NCBI RefSeq assembly: GCF_005503555.1
Contig: NZ_SCNG01000004.1
Span: forward strand, 1-64,000
Direction: 5' to 3'
Length of the DNA stretch: 64,000 nt
Source: Rudaea sp. 3F27F6
GTDB taxonomy: Bacteria; Pseudomonadota; Gammaproteobacteria; Xanthomonadales; Rhodanobacteraceae
The notes beneath the pieces were generated by a model. It did not search any database, was not told the DNA's origin, and was given only the letters and a program-made list of their open reading frames with translations. The translations under genes and the position numbers were made by a program. This document shows positions 46,066-54,783 of this stretch, piece after piece; the stretch's first letter is position 1, and each line of letters starts with the position of its first letter.

Positions 46066-48795
46066 ATGAACGCCATGCCGAAACCGCCGACCGCAGCGAT
46101 GCTCTGGCGTTTCGGCAATGCCGAGTTCGACGAGGCGGCCTTCGTGCTGCGCGTCGCCGGCAGCGAGTGCGATCTGCAGACGCGGCCGCTGCAAGTGCTG
46201 CAACTGCTGCTGCGCCACGCCGGCGAAGTGGTCACGCGCGAAGAGATTCTCGACGCGGTCTGGGGCCACCGGCATATTGCCGACACCACCCTCAACAGCG
46301 CAGTCAGCCGCCTGCGCCGCGCGCTCGGCGACGAAGAGCTGCGCATCATCGGCAACGTCGCGCGCGTCGGTTACCGGCTCGGCGTGCCGGTGCGCGCCGA
46401 CGCCATCGAGGCCGCGGTCGGACCCGGGGCCCTGTCGCTGAAGGCCGGCCAGGGCGTGCCGGGGCGGCCTGACTTCGTCCTCACCGAACCGCTCGGCTCG
46501 GGCGAAGTCGAGGTGTGGCTGGCGCGGCAGAAGCACACGCGGACCCTGCGCGTGTTCAAGTTCGCGCTCGACGGCCCGCGCCTGACCTCGCTCAAGCGCG
46601 AAGTCACCCTCGCGCGCGTGCTGCGCGAAACGCTCGGCGAGCGCGCCGACCTGGTCTACCCGCTCGACTGGAATTTCGAGACGCTGCCGTTCTTCATCGA
46701 ACTGCCCTACGCCGGCAGCAACCTGATCGACTGGGCGCAGACGCAGGGCGGCATCGCCTCCGTTGCCCTGCAACGGCGCATCGAACTGCTCGCCGACATC
46801 GCCGAGACCGTCGCCGCCGCGCACGACGCCGGCGTGCTGCACAAAGATCTGAAGCCGGCCAACGTGCTGATCGACGCGGCCAACGCGCGTGCGCGCGTGA
46901 TCGACTTCGGCTGCGGACAACTGCTCGATCCCGAACGGCTCACCGAGCTGAAAGTCACGCGCATGGGTTTCACGCGCGAAGAGATCGGCGAGTATTCGCG
47001 CGGCGGCACCGCGCTCTACCTCGCGCCCGAAGTGTTGAACGGCCACGCGCCGACCATGCAGGCCGACGTCTACGCGCTCGGCGTGATGCTCTACCAGCTC
47101 TGCGTCGGCGAGTTGCAGGCGCCGATCACGCCGGGCTGGCAGAGCCGCATCGCTGACGAACTGCTGCGCGAGGACATCGAAGCCGCCGCACACGGCGAAC
47201 CGGCGCAGCGCCTCGCGTCCGCCGCCGAACTCGCCGCGCGCCTGCGCAGTCTGCCTGCGCGCCGTGCCGCACGCGAGCACGAGCGCGCGCTGCGCGAACG
47301 CGCGGACGCGATGCAACAGGCACTCGAAACACAGCGCGCGCGGCGGCCGTGGATCGTCGCCGCGATTGCCGTGCTCGCCGTCGGCCTCGTCGCCAGCAGC
47401 GCGTTGCTCCTGTTCGCGCGTGCACAGCGCGAAGAAGCCCTGCGCCAGCAGGACGAAGCGCTGCGGCAGAAGCGCATCGCCGAAGCGACGCGCGGCTTCC
47501 TGCGCGACGACGTGATGCGTGCGGCCAATCCCGACTACCGCACCGGCGCGCAGGAAGTCAGCGTCAACGACGCCATCCGCAGCGCCGCCGGCAAGGTCGC
47601 GCAGCGCTTCGCCCGCCAGCCCGGGCTCGAAGCGGAAGTGCGTGGCGAACTCGGCTCGCTCTACAACCAGACCACCGAGTACCGTCTCGCCACGGCCGAG
47701 TTCGAGCGGGCGCTCGAATTGTTCGCGCACGATCCGCGCGCCGACGCGCGCTCGCTTGCGCTAACGCGCTACCGGCTCGCGCAGGCGCTGGTCGGCCAGT
47801 ACGAATATCCGAAGGCGCGCGCCGTGCTCGATGCGACTGCGGAGCCGCCCGGCGCAGACGATGAAGTCGCCCTCGCGCGCGACATCGCCTGGGGCAATTA
47901 CCTCTACCGCACCGGCGACTCGGCGGCGGCGCTGGCCTATCGGGAACGCGCGGTCGCCGACCTGCGCCGGCTCGATCCCGACGACACCCTCGCCCTCGCT
48001 CTCGCGCAGATCCAGCTCGCCAATATCCATCGCGTCCTCCACCACGACGGTGAAGCCCGGCGCATCGCTGACGCCGTCGCCGCCGACCTGCTCGCCAGGC
48101 AGCTCGACGACACCACCGCCTACGCGACCGTGCTGGCCCTGTCCGCGCGCCTCGCCTACAACCGCCACGACTACGCGCAGGCCCAGGTGCAGGGCAACGC
48201 CGCGGCCGATCTGATACGCAAGATCGCCGGACGCGACACGATCACCGTCGTCGAAGCCCTGTCCTATGTCTCGGCCGCGCAGACCGCGAGTGGCGACTAC
48301 GCACAGGCGCGCGCGACGACGCAGCGCTGCTACGACGCGCTCATCGCGCTCAAGCACCCGAGCGCGATTGCCGCGGCGATCGGCCTCGCCCACATCGACT
48401 ACCTCGCCGGCGACCGCGCCGCGCTGCCGCGCATGCAGCGCCTCGTCGGCGAATACGAAACCGCGGCGAGGGCGACGACCGGCCAGCCGCCGCCGATCGC
48501 GATGAGTGGACGCTTCGATCTCGCCGACGATCTGCTCGACGCGGGCGCGGCGACGCAATTGCCGGCGATACGCGAACTCGTTGCCTCGCTCGACCTCGCC
48601 GCATACGAGCGTGACACCGGCGAACTCGACTGGCCGGCGCGCTTCGACGCCCTGCGCGGCCGCCTCGCCCTGCTCGAAGGCGACAAGGCGCGCGCCAGGC
48701 AATTGCTCGAAGCGGCAATCGCCGCGATGAGCGAAGCGAAATCCGCACGCCACCAGATCGAACGCGCGCAACGCGCGCGCGCTGCGGCGAAGTAG
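46066..48795 (+). CDS. Regulator-kinase: PhoB-type winged helix, protein kinase domain, membrane helix, TPR domain
   Basis: A 909-residue single-chain sensor or regulator. Winged helix of OmpR/PhoB type at about 14-106 (LQTRPLQVLQLLLRHAGEVV, LNSAVSRLRRALGD, IIGNVARVGYRL). Kinase domain at about 137-400: glycine loop 143-150, Lys165 in VFKF, HKDLKPAN (259-266), DFG (280-282), APE (320-322), so it looks catalytically competent. A membrane helix at about 428-450 is followed by a helical, TPR-like periplasmic region to the C-terminus. DNA-binding and kinase modules in one membrane protein suggest signal-dependent transcription at the membrane. ATG 46066 or 46075. Divergent from the giant-protein gene; the glycine-rich protein gene is downstream. 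Confidence 0.85.
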   Translation: MNAMPKPPTAAMLWRFGNAEFDEAAFVLRVAGSECDLQTRPLQVLQLLLRHAGEVVTREEILDAVWGHRHIADTTLNSAVSRLRRALGDEELRIIGNVARVGYRLGVPVRADAIEAAVGPGALSLKAGQGVPGRPDFVLTEPLGSGEVEVWLARQKHTRTLRVFKFALDGPRLTSLKREVTLARVLRETLGERADLVYPLDWNFETLPFFIELPYAGSNLIDWAQTQGGIASVALQRRIELLADIAETVAAAHDAGVLHKDLKPANVLIDAANARARVIDFGCGQLLDPERLTELKVTRMGFTREEIGEYSRGGTALYLAPEVLNGHAPTMQADVYALGVMLYQLCVGELQAPITPGWQSRIADELLREDIEAAAHGEPAQRLASAAELAARLRSLPARRAAREHERALRERADAMQQALETQRARRPWIVAAIAVLAVGLVASSALLLFARAQREEALRQQDEALRQKRIAEATRGFLRDDVMRAANPDYRTGAQEVSVNDAIRSAAGKVAQRFARQPGLEAEVRGELGSLYNQTTEYRLATAEFERALELFAHDPRADARSLALTRYRLAQALVGQYEYPKARAVLDATAEPPGADDEVALARDIAWGNYLYRTGDSAAALAYRERAVADLRRLDPDDTLALALAQIQLANIHRVLHHDGEARRIADAVAADLLARQLDDTTAYATVLALSARLAYNRHDYAQAQVQGNAAADLIRKIAGRDTITVVEALSYVSAAQTASGDYAQARATTQRCYDALIALKHPSAIAAAIGLAHIDYLAGDRAALPRMQRLVGEYETAARATTGQPPPIAMSGRFDLADDLLDAGAATQLPAIRELVASLDLAAYERDTGELDWPARFDALRGRLALLEGDKARARQLLEAAIAAMSEAKSARHQIERAQRARAAAK

Positions 48796-49089
48796 TCGGC
48801 CGCGTCGCTCTGACGCACGAGCGGCATTCGCACATTCTCTCTTTTGCGACCGCTCGTTCGAGCGATGCGCGGCATGCGCCGCAAATATCGGAACGTCGCC
48901 GCGACCCGAACGAGAAAACGTGCCGAATCCTCGTTGCTACCGTCGTAAAAAATATTTCGCCGGACGTGATAGCCGGCCATACCCATTTGCGCCTGCTTCT
49001 GAATGATCGGGATTCACGCGGCGCAATCGCCGCCTTCGACGGGCCGAGCCCGCGAGAAGACCCGGCAGTCTCCGAGCAGAGGATTCGCA
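48796..49089 (+). other. Leader region upstream of the glycine-rich protein gene
   Basis: A 294-base gap. A GCGGC-ATGC-GCCGC hairpin lies about 80 bases after the kinase stop, and an AT-rich patch (GTAAAAAATATTT, about 48947-48959) may be promoter sequence. I do not find the GTTGTTGCG repeats seen in the divergent region, and no reading frame is convincing. Confidence 0.4.
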
Positions 49090-51888
49090 ATGAAGGGCCG
49101 TTACCGTCAGCGCAATTTGAAACTGTCTTTCCTCGCGCTGAGCCTCGGCCTCGGCACATTGGCGCAGGCGGCCTGTCCGAACGGTTACCTCTGCGGCAGC
49201 GACGGAGGCGCAGGCGGGAATGCGTCGTACAACGCTGCGGGCAGCGGCGGCGTCAACGCCGACGCCACTGCCACGTACGCGCGCAACGGCGGCGCCGGAG
49301 GATGCGGAGCGGGACAGGGCAACGCAGGCGGCGGCTGCGGACTCGCCGACAACTATCTCGGCGGCGTCGGTGGCGGCAGCGACAGCGGCGGTGGCGGCGG
49401 CAGCAACTATTACGGCGGCGGCGGCGCGAGCGCGGGCGGCAGCGGCGGTGGCGGCGGCGCGGGCGGCAGCGAAGGACAACTGGCACACATGCCGGGCAAC
49501 CTCGGCAGTTCGCTCGGCGGCAATGGCGGCAACGGCGGCAGCAGTTGGGAGGACCCGAAGACCGGTGGCGCGGGCGGCGGCGGTGGCGGCGGCAGCGGTG
49601 CGGCGCTCGACGGCGGCTTGTCCTACAACATCGCGGCGAACGTCACCATCCGCGGCGGCAGCGGCGGTGCCGGGAAAGGCATGGCAGGCCGCAATGCCTC
49701 CTCGAGCGGCGATGGCGGTTACGGCCTGCGCGTCGGCGACGGCGCGAGCCTCGTCAACAACGGCGCGATCTTCGGCGGCAACGGCGGCGCGAATGTCGCC
49801 GGCCGCAGCTCGGGCGGTATCGGCATCGTCGGCAAGGGCCTGACGATCCTCAATTCGGGCGCCATCTCGGGCGGCCTCGCCGGCGACGGAACGACGCGCG
49901 CGGCGGCGATCCGCTTCACCGGCGGCACCAACGCCCTCGTACTGCAGGGCAATTGGACGATCGCCGGCACGGTCGACGCGACCGCGGGCATCGACGACAC
50001 GCTCACGCTCGGCGGCAGCACCGATTCGACGTTCGATCTCAATCAGGCCGGCGACGGCGGACAATTCGTCGGCTTCCAGGCTCTCGGCAAAAACGGCACG
50101 AGTTCGTGGAGCCTCACCGGCAGCACGGCGCTACCGCTAAATTTGTCGGCCGGCACGATCGTCATCGGCAATCCGTCTGTGAACGGCGGCATCACCGCGG
50201 TGTCGATGGGCTCGCTGACCTGGAACGGCGGCGCCGCGATCGGTATGCAGCTCGGCGCGTCGGCGGCCGGATCGGACGTGCTCAACATCAGCGGCGTACT
50301 GGCCCCGGCCGGCAGCGGCACGTATCGTTTTCACTTCAGCGACGGCGTGGGTACTCCGGGCTGCGGCACGACCTATCCGCTGATCCGCGCCGCCGGCATC
50401 AACACCTTCGTTCTGCGCGATTTCAGCTTCGACTATTCGGGCGCGAACGCGAATTTCGACGGCGTCTTCGCGATCAGCGGCGACGACCTGCTGTTCGAGA
50501 CGACGAAATGCCAGCAAGCGATCACTGCGTTCTCGGCGACGCCCGCGAGTACGGTCTATTCGCCGAGCGGCACGTTCACGGTTTCCGCTGCAGCCGGAGA
50601 TTCGGCGAACCCGGTGACGTTCACTATCGCTGCCGCGTCGGCATCCGTGTGCGCGCTCGCACCTGCGCCGGCCGCCGCAGGCTCGACCTCGACGCGCACC
50701 GTTTCCCCGCAATGCCAAGGCTGGGGCAACGGCGCCGACGCCGCCGCGCCCGCGGCCTGCAACAACGGCACCTACACGGCCAGCATCGCGATTCGCGGCG
50801 CCGGTGTGTGCAGCGTGCTCGCGAACCAGGCCGGTAACACGACGTACCAAGACGCAACGCCATTGAGCCTGCCGGTGACGATCGCCAAGGCCGCACAGAC
50901 GATCGATTTCGGCGCCCAGCCCACGCAGACCTTCGTGAAGAACGGCACGTTCGCAATCGCACCTGCGGCGACGGCGAGCAGCGGTCTCGCCGTGAACTAT
51001 TCGATCGCTGCGGCATCGGCAGCGGTATGTTCGCTCAGCGGCGCGACAGTGACGATGCTCGCTGCCGGCACCTGCACCGTGGCGGCGGATCAGGCCGGCA
51101 ACGCGAACTACAACACCGCCACGCAAGTCGCTCAATCGATCGCGATCGGCATCGCAAACAGCACGGTGACGCTGAGTGTAAATCCTGCGAACGCAATGGT
51201 CGGACAGACTGTCGTCTTCACCGCGACAGTGAACGGCCAAGCACCGACCGGCACGATCACGTTCAAGGATGCAGCGAACTCGCTATGCGCCGGTCCCGTC
51301 GTGATCGCCGCGGCTACATCGACCGCGACTTGCACCACGACGCTCAGCCTCGGCAGCCACAGCGTCGTCGCGACCTATTCCGGCGATACGAACAACAGCG
51401 GGCCGCAGAGCAGCGCGGCGGTCGCGGTCGGCGTCGCGCTCAATCCGGCGACGATGAATCTCGTGGCAACGCCGAACCCGGTCACGCAAGGCCAGGCGCT
51501 GACCCTGACCGCGACGGTCGGCGGCAATGCACCGGCCTCGTCTTCGCTCGCGTTCGCAGCGACCGCGAAGCAAAACGCTGCGCCGGCCGCAGCGGCAACG
51601 CCGACCGGCAGCGTGACGTTTTACGACGGCGCCGCGGTGCTCGGCAGCAGCAACCTCGATGCGGCCGGCATGGCGACGTTGAGCATTGCTTCGCTGTCCG
51701 TCGGCACACACCAGCTCAGTGCGACGTATGCGGGCGACGGCATGTTCGCGCAGACGACGATGGCGGCGGCGGTCGCGGTCAACGCGGCGGCGCCCGCCGT
51801 GCCGGCGCCGGCATTGTCGCCATGGATGTTGATCCTGCTCGGCGGCCTGCTCGCATCGTTCGCGTTGCAGCGATGCGCCAAAGGCTGA
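49090..51888 (+). CDS. Glycine-rich secreted protein with Ig-like domains and C-terminal sorting-type tail
   Basis: A 932-residue exported protein. Signal peptide about 1-26, then a Gly/Ser/Asn-rich region (about 32-190) reminiscent of PE-PGRS-like low-complexity surface proteins, then a passenger-like beta region (about 190-490, NNGAIFGGNGG and LNSGAISGGLAG motifs as in autotransporter-type beta-helices), Ig-like/MBG-type domains (about 495-900) and a tail VPAPALSPW plus hydrophobic helix plus short basic end (904-932). The tail matches that of the giant protein encoded at 39663-45761. GAGGA lies before the ATG at 49090. Same strand as the regulator-kinase gene, 294 bases after it. Confidence 0.8.
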   Translation: MKGRYRQRNLKLSFLALSLGLGTLAQAACPNGYLCGSDGGAGGNASYNAAGSGGVNADATATYARNGGAGGCGAGQGNAGGGCGLADNYLGGVGGGSDSGGGGGSNYYGGGGASAGGSGGGGGAGGSEGQLAHMPGNLGSSLGGNGGNGGSSWEDPKTGGAGGGGGGGSGAALDGGLSYNIAANVTIRGGSGGAGKGMAGRNASSSGDGGYGLRVGDGASLVNNGAIFGGNGGANVAGRSSGGIGIVGKGLTILNSGAISGGLAGDGTTRAAAIRFTGGTNALVLQGNWTIAGTVDATAGIDDTLTLGGSTDSTFDLNQAGDGGQFVGFQALGKNGTSSWSLTGSTALPLNLSAGTIVIGNPSVNGGITAVSMGSLTWNGGAAIGMQLGASAAGSDVLNISGVLAPAGSGTYRFHFSDGVGTPGCGTTYPLIRAAGINTFVLRDFSFDYSGANANFDGVFAISGDDLLFETTKCQQAITAFSATPASTVYSPSGTFTVSAAAGDSANPVTFTIAAASASVCALAPAPAAAGSTSTRTVSPQCQGWGNGADAAAPAACNNGTYTASIAIRGAGVCSVLANQAGNTTYQDATPLSLPVTIAKAAQTIDFGAQPTQTFVKNGTFAIAPAATASSGLAVNYSIAAASAAVCSLSGATVTMLAAGTCTVAADQAGNANYNTATQVAQSIAIGIANSTVTLSVNPANAMVGQTVVFTATVNGQAPTGTITFKDAANSLCAGPVVIAAATSTATCTTTLSLGSHSVVATYSGDTNNSGPQSSAAVAVGVALNPATMNLVATPNPVTQGQALTLTATVGGNAPASSSLAFAATAKQNAAPAAAATPTGSVTFYDGAAVLGSSNLDAAGMATLSIASLSVGTHQLSATYAGDGMFAQTTMAAAVAVNAAAPAVPAPALSPWMLILLGGLLASFALQRCAKG

Positions 51889-51942
51889 GCCCGCGCACGC
51901 AAGAAAACGGGAGCGGGGAAAGGGGCGGTGGGCTCGCGGCGC

Positions 51943-53187
51943 CTAGTGCGCCGCGAGCTTGTCGAGCGAGTAGCCGGCGACGGCCTTGTACTGGTTGACG
52001 ATGCTTTCGAGTTCGTCCTTGCCGACCACGTCTTCGATGCGCTCGAAGCGCGCGCCGTTGGTGCGCTCGTGCACGACCTGCAGAATCTTGTCGGGCGGTG
52101 CCTTGCGGTTCATTAGCACGACGTCGCCGGTTTCCTTGAGCCGCACCTTCTCGTACGCGGCCAGCGCGTCGGGGCCGACACCGAGTTCCTTGAACTTCTC
52201 GGCGATGTAGCGCGCATCGAGAATCGCCTGTCCGGCACCGTTCGAGCCGCGCGGCACCATCGGATGCGCCGCGTCGCCCAGCAGGGTCAGGCGGTCGAAG
52301 GTCCAGCGCGGCAGCGGGTCCTGATCAACCATTGGGTATTCGAGGATTTCGCTCGTCGATTCGATCAAGCCGGCGACGTCGAGCCAGTCGAAATGCCAGT
52401 TCGCGAACGTCGGCAGCACGTCTTCTAGACGGCCGCGGCCGTTCCAGTCGCGTCGCGCCGGCTGCGGTGCGGCGACTTCGGCGACCCAGTTGACGAGCTG
52501 GTTGCCGTCGGCGTCGATCGCATCGCGGATCGGATAGATCACCATCTTGCCGACCGTGAACCACCCGGCGCGCACCATCGTCGCGCCGCCGAGGAACGGT
52601 TTCCACTTCACCGCGCCGCGCCACATATTGTTGCCGGAATAGCGCGGCGCGCCTTCGTCCGGATAGAACTGCTTGCGCAGCGCCGAGTGGATCCCGTCGC
52701 AGGCGACCACGACCGAAGCGCTCACGCTATGCGATGCGCCGTGGCTGTCGACGAACTGCGCCTTGGCGCGATCGCCCTCGTTGCTCGCGCCGGTGCAGCG
52801 GCGGTCGGTGACGATCGCGTCGGCGCCGAGACGCTCGCGCACCGCGGCAAACAGCACCGCATGCAGATCGCCGCGATGTATCGAAAACTGCGGCCAGACG
52901 TAGCCGGCGGCGACGCCGGCAGGCTCGCGGTAGATGAGCTGGCCGTGATGATTGAAGAACGCCGATTCCTTCGTCGTCACCGCGACCGCGGCCAGGCGCT
53001 CGACCAGGCCGAGGCGGTCGAGCACGCGCACCGCGTGCGGCAGCACATTGATGCCGACGCCGAGCGGCTTCAGCTCGGGCGCCGCTTCATAGACGCGGCA
53101 GGAGATGCCGGCGGCGTGCAGTTCGAGAGCGAGGGTCAGGCCGGCGATGCCGGCACCGACGATCAGGACTTCGCATTCTTGGCTCAT
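51943..53187 (-). CDS. FAD-dependent aromatic monooxygenase, PhzS-like
   Basis: A 414-residue class A flavin hydroxylase: GAGIAG (11-16) FAD-binding motif, DG motif (VVVACDGIHSALR) and GDAAHPM...GAGQAILD near 295-320. The middle (KPLGVGINVLPHA, PQFSIHRGDLHAVL) strongly recalls PhzS from memory. In this operon the logical reaction is ring hydroxylation of a monohydroxybenzoate or related acid to gentisate with NAD(P)H and O2. It could instead act on an unrelated aromatic. Last gene of the island. Confidence 0.85.
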   Translation of the reverse strand: MSQECEVLIVGAGIAGLTLALELHAAGISCRVYEAAPELKPLGVGINVLPHAVRVLDRLGLVERLAAVAVTTKESAFFNHHGQLIYREPAGVAAGYVWPQFSIHRGDLHAVLFAAVRERLGADAIVTDRRCTGASNEGDRAKAQFVDSHGASHSVSASVVVACDGIHSALRKQFYPDEGAPRYSGNNMWRGAVKWKPFLGGATMVRAGWFTVGKMVIYPIRDAIDADGNQLVNWVAEVAAPQPARRDWNGRGRLEDVLPTFANWHFDWLDVAGLIESTSEILEYPMVDQDPLPRWTFDRLTLLGDAAHPMVPRGSNGAGQAILDARYIAEKFKELGVGPDALAAYEKVRLKETGDVVLMNRKAPPDKILQVVHERTNGARFERIEDVVGKDELESIVNQYKAVAGYSLDKLAAH

Positions 53188-53227
53188 GGGGTTACTCGCA
53201 TCGTGATGGCGGCGCGGGCCGCGCGGA

Positions 53228-53872
53228 CTATTCGGCGTCGATCTGCTTTGCCGGCGCGGCATCGGCGAACGCGGCGAGTTCCTCGCAGCGCGCGGCGATG
53301 GCGTTGATCGTCGGATACGCACTCAGGTCCGCACCGAAGCGCTTCGCGTTGAACACCTGCGGCACGAGCGCGACGTCGGCCAGGGTCGGCGTGTCGCCGT
53401 GGCAGAACTTGCCGCGCCACGGGCTCGCGGCGAGGCGCGCTTCGAGCGCCGAGAATCCGGCGCCGACCCAATGCCGATACCAAGCGTCGGTGTCGTCTTT
53501 CTTCAGGCCGTAGGCGGCGGCGAGGTGTTTGAGCACGCGCAGATTGCCGATCGGATGAATGTCGCAGGCGATGTCCATCGCGATTGCGCGCACGTCGGCG
53601 CGACCGACCGGATCGGCCGGCAGCAGCGGCGGCGACGGATGCGTCTCTTCGAGATACTCGATGATCGCGAGCGATTGGTGCAGCGGCGGACCGCCGTCGA
53701 CGAGCACAGGCACGAGCGCCTCGGGCGCGATGTCGCGGTACGCCGGTGCAAACTGCTGGCCGCCGTCACGCGTGAGGTGCACGGAAAGATAGTCGTAGGC
53801 CAAACCTTTCAGGTTCAGCGCGATACGCACGCGGTACGAGGCGGAGCTGCGGAAATAATTGTAGAGCTGCAT
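53228..53872 (-). CDS. Maleylpyruvate isomerase (zeta-class GST; maleylacetoacetate isomerase family)
   Basis: Glutathione-dependent cis-trans isomerase, 214 residues, zeta-class GST fold. The N-terminal YFRSSASYRVRIALNLKGL is the catalytic SSxSxRVR motif in the version typical of bacterial maleylpyruvate isomerases (NagL-type). C-terminal helical domain complete. Expected reaction: maleylpyruvate (from gentisate cleavage) to fumarylpyruvate. Starts 16 bases after the upstream hydrolase stop. Confidence 0.88.
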   Translation of the reverse strand: MQLYNYFRSSASYRVRIALNLKGLAYDYLSVHLTRDGGQQFAPAYRDIAPEALVPVLVDGGPPLHQSLAIIEYLEETHPSPPLLPADPVGRADVRAIAMDIACDIHPIGNLRVLKHLAAAYGLKKDDTDAWYRHWVGAGFSALEARLAASPWRGKFCHGDTPTLADVALVPQVFNAKRFGADLSAYPTINAIAARCEELAAFADAAPAKQIDAE

Positions 53873-53888
53873 GGTCTTCGCTCCGCGA

Positions 53889-54587
53889 TCAGACGACGGC
53901 GACGTCGAATTCACCAAGGCCGTCGATGCCGCCCTGGATCTTGTCGCCCTTGACGACGGCGCCGACGCCTTCGGGCGTGCCGGTGTAGATCAGATCGCCC
54001 GGCACGAGCGCGAAGAATTTCGACAGGTAGGCGACCGTCTCGGCGACCGACCAGATCAGGTCGGACAGATCGGCCTTCTGTTTCGATTCGCCGTTGAGCC
54101 TGAGCCAGATTGCACCCTTGGCCAGATGGCCGACTTCGCTCGCACGGTGGATCGGCCCGATCGGTGCGGAATGATCGAAGGCCTTGCCGATATCCCACGG
54201 CCGGCCCATCTCGCGCATCTTGATCTGCAGATCGCGGCGGGTCATGTCGAGACCGAGCGCGTAGCCGTAGACGTGATCGAGCGCGTTCTCCACGGCGATG
54301 TCGCTGCCGCCCTTGCCGATCGCGGCGACGAGTTCCATTTCATAGTGGCAGTTCTTCGTTTCGGTCGGATACGGAAACGTGCCGGTCGAACCCGGCGCGA
54401 CGTAGACGATTGCATCGGCCGGCTTGCAGAAGAAGAACGGCGGCTCGCGGTCGGGATCGAAACCCATCTCGCGCGCATGCGCGGCGTAGTTGCGGCCGAC
54501 GCAGTAGATACGGCGAACAGGAAATGCCTGGTTGGTGCCTGCGACGGGCACCGTAACGGCGGGAGCAGCGGGAACGGCGAGATTCAT
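53889..54587 (-). CDS. Fumarylpyruvate hydrolase (fumarylacetoacetate hydrolase family)
   Basis: A 232-residue FAH-family hydrolase. KPADAIV, the metal-binding HYEMELVAAIGKGG (about 81-94), and GYALGLDMTRRDLQ are conserved, with a closing GDLIYTGTPEGVG. Splits fumarylpyruvate into fumarate and pyruvate, the last step of the gentisate route. The NagK-like size and sequence fit the neighbours. ATG 54587 has GGAG upstream. Confidence 0.9.
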   Translation of the reverse strand: MNLAVPAAPAVTVPVAGTNQAFPVRRIYCVGRNYAAHAREMGFDPDREPPFFFCKPADAIVYVAPGSTGTFPYPTETKNCHYEMELVAAIGKGGSDIAVENALDHVYGYALGLDMTRRDLQIKMREMGRPWDIGKAFDHSAPIGPIHRASEVGHLAKGAIWLRLNGESKQKADLSDLIWSVAETVAYLSKFFALVPGDLIYTGTPEGVGAVVKGDKIQGGIDGLGEFDVAVV

Positions 54588-54656
54588 GACATGACTCCGG
54601 GAAATCGAAAGGTCCGTAAACGTATTCGCAATTGTGCGGGAAGCTGCTTCTTGCTC

Positions 54657-54745
54657 GTCATTCCCGCGCGCTCTTGGCGGGAATCCAGTGACTTTCCCAC
54701 TAATTCAAAGGCGCTGGATTCCCGCCAGAAACATGCGGGAATGAC
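54657..54745. repeat. Nested inverted-repeat element (dispersed palindrome family)
   Basis: Outer arms GTCATTCCCGC (54657-54667) and GCGGGAATGAC (54735-54745), inner arms GGCGGGAATCCAG (54676-54688) and CTGGATTCCCGCC (54714-54726), both pairs perfect. The whole 89-base unit can fold as a long hairpin. The outer arms share the ATTCCCGC/GCGGGAAT core of the repeat at 2344-2366. It sits in the 196-base gap between the gentisate dioxygenase and hydrolase genes. Probably a MITE- or REP-like mobile palindrome, and a candidate mRNA processing or attenuation site. Confidence 0.8.
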
Positions 54746-54783
54746 AGGAATGGAATTTTCCGCTTTTCACTGGTTGAGTACTC

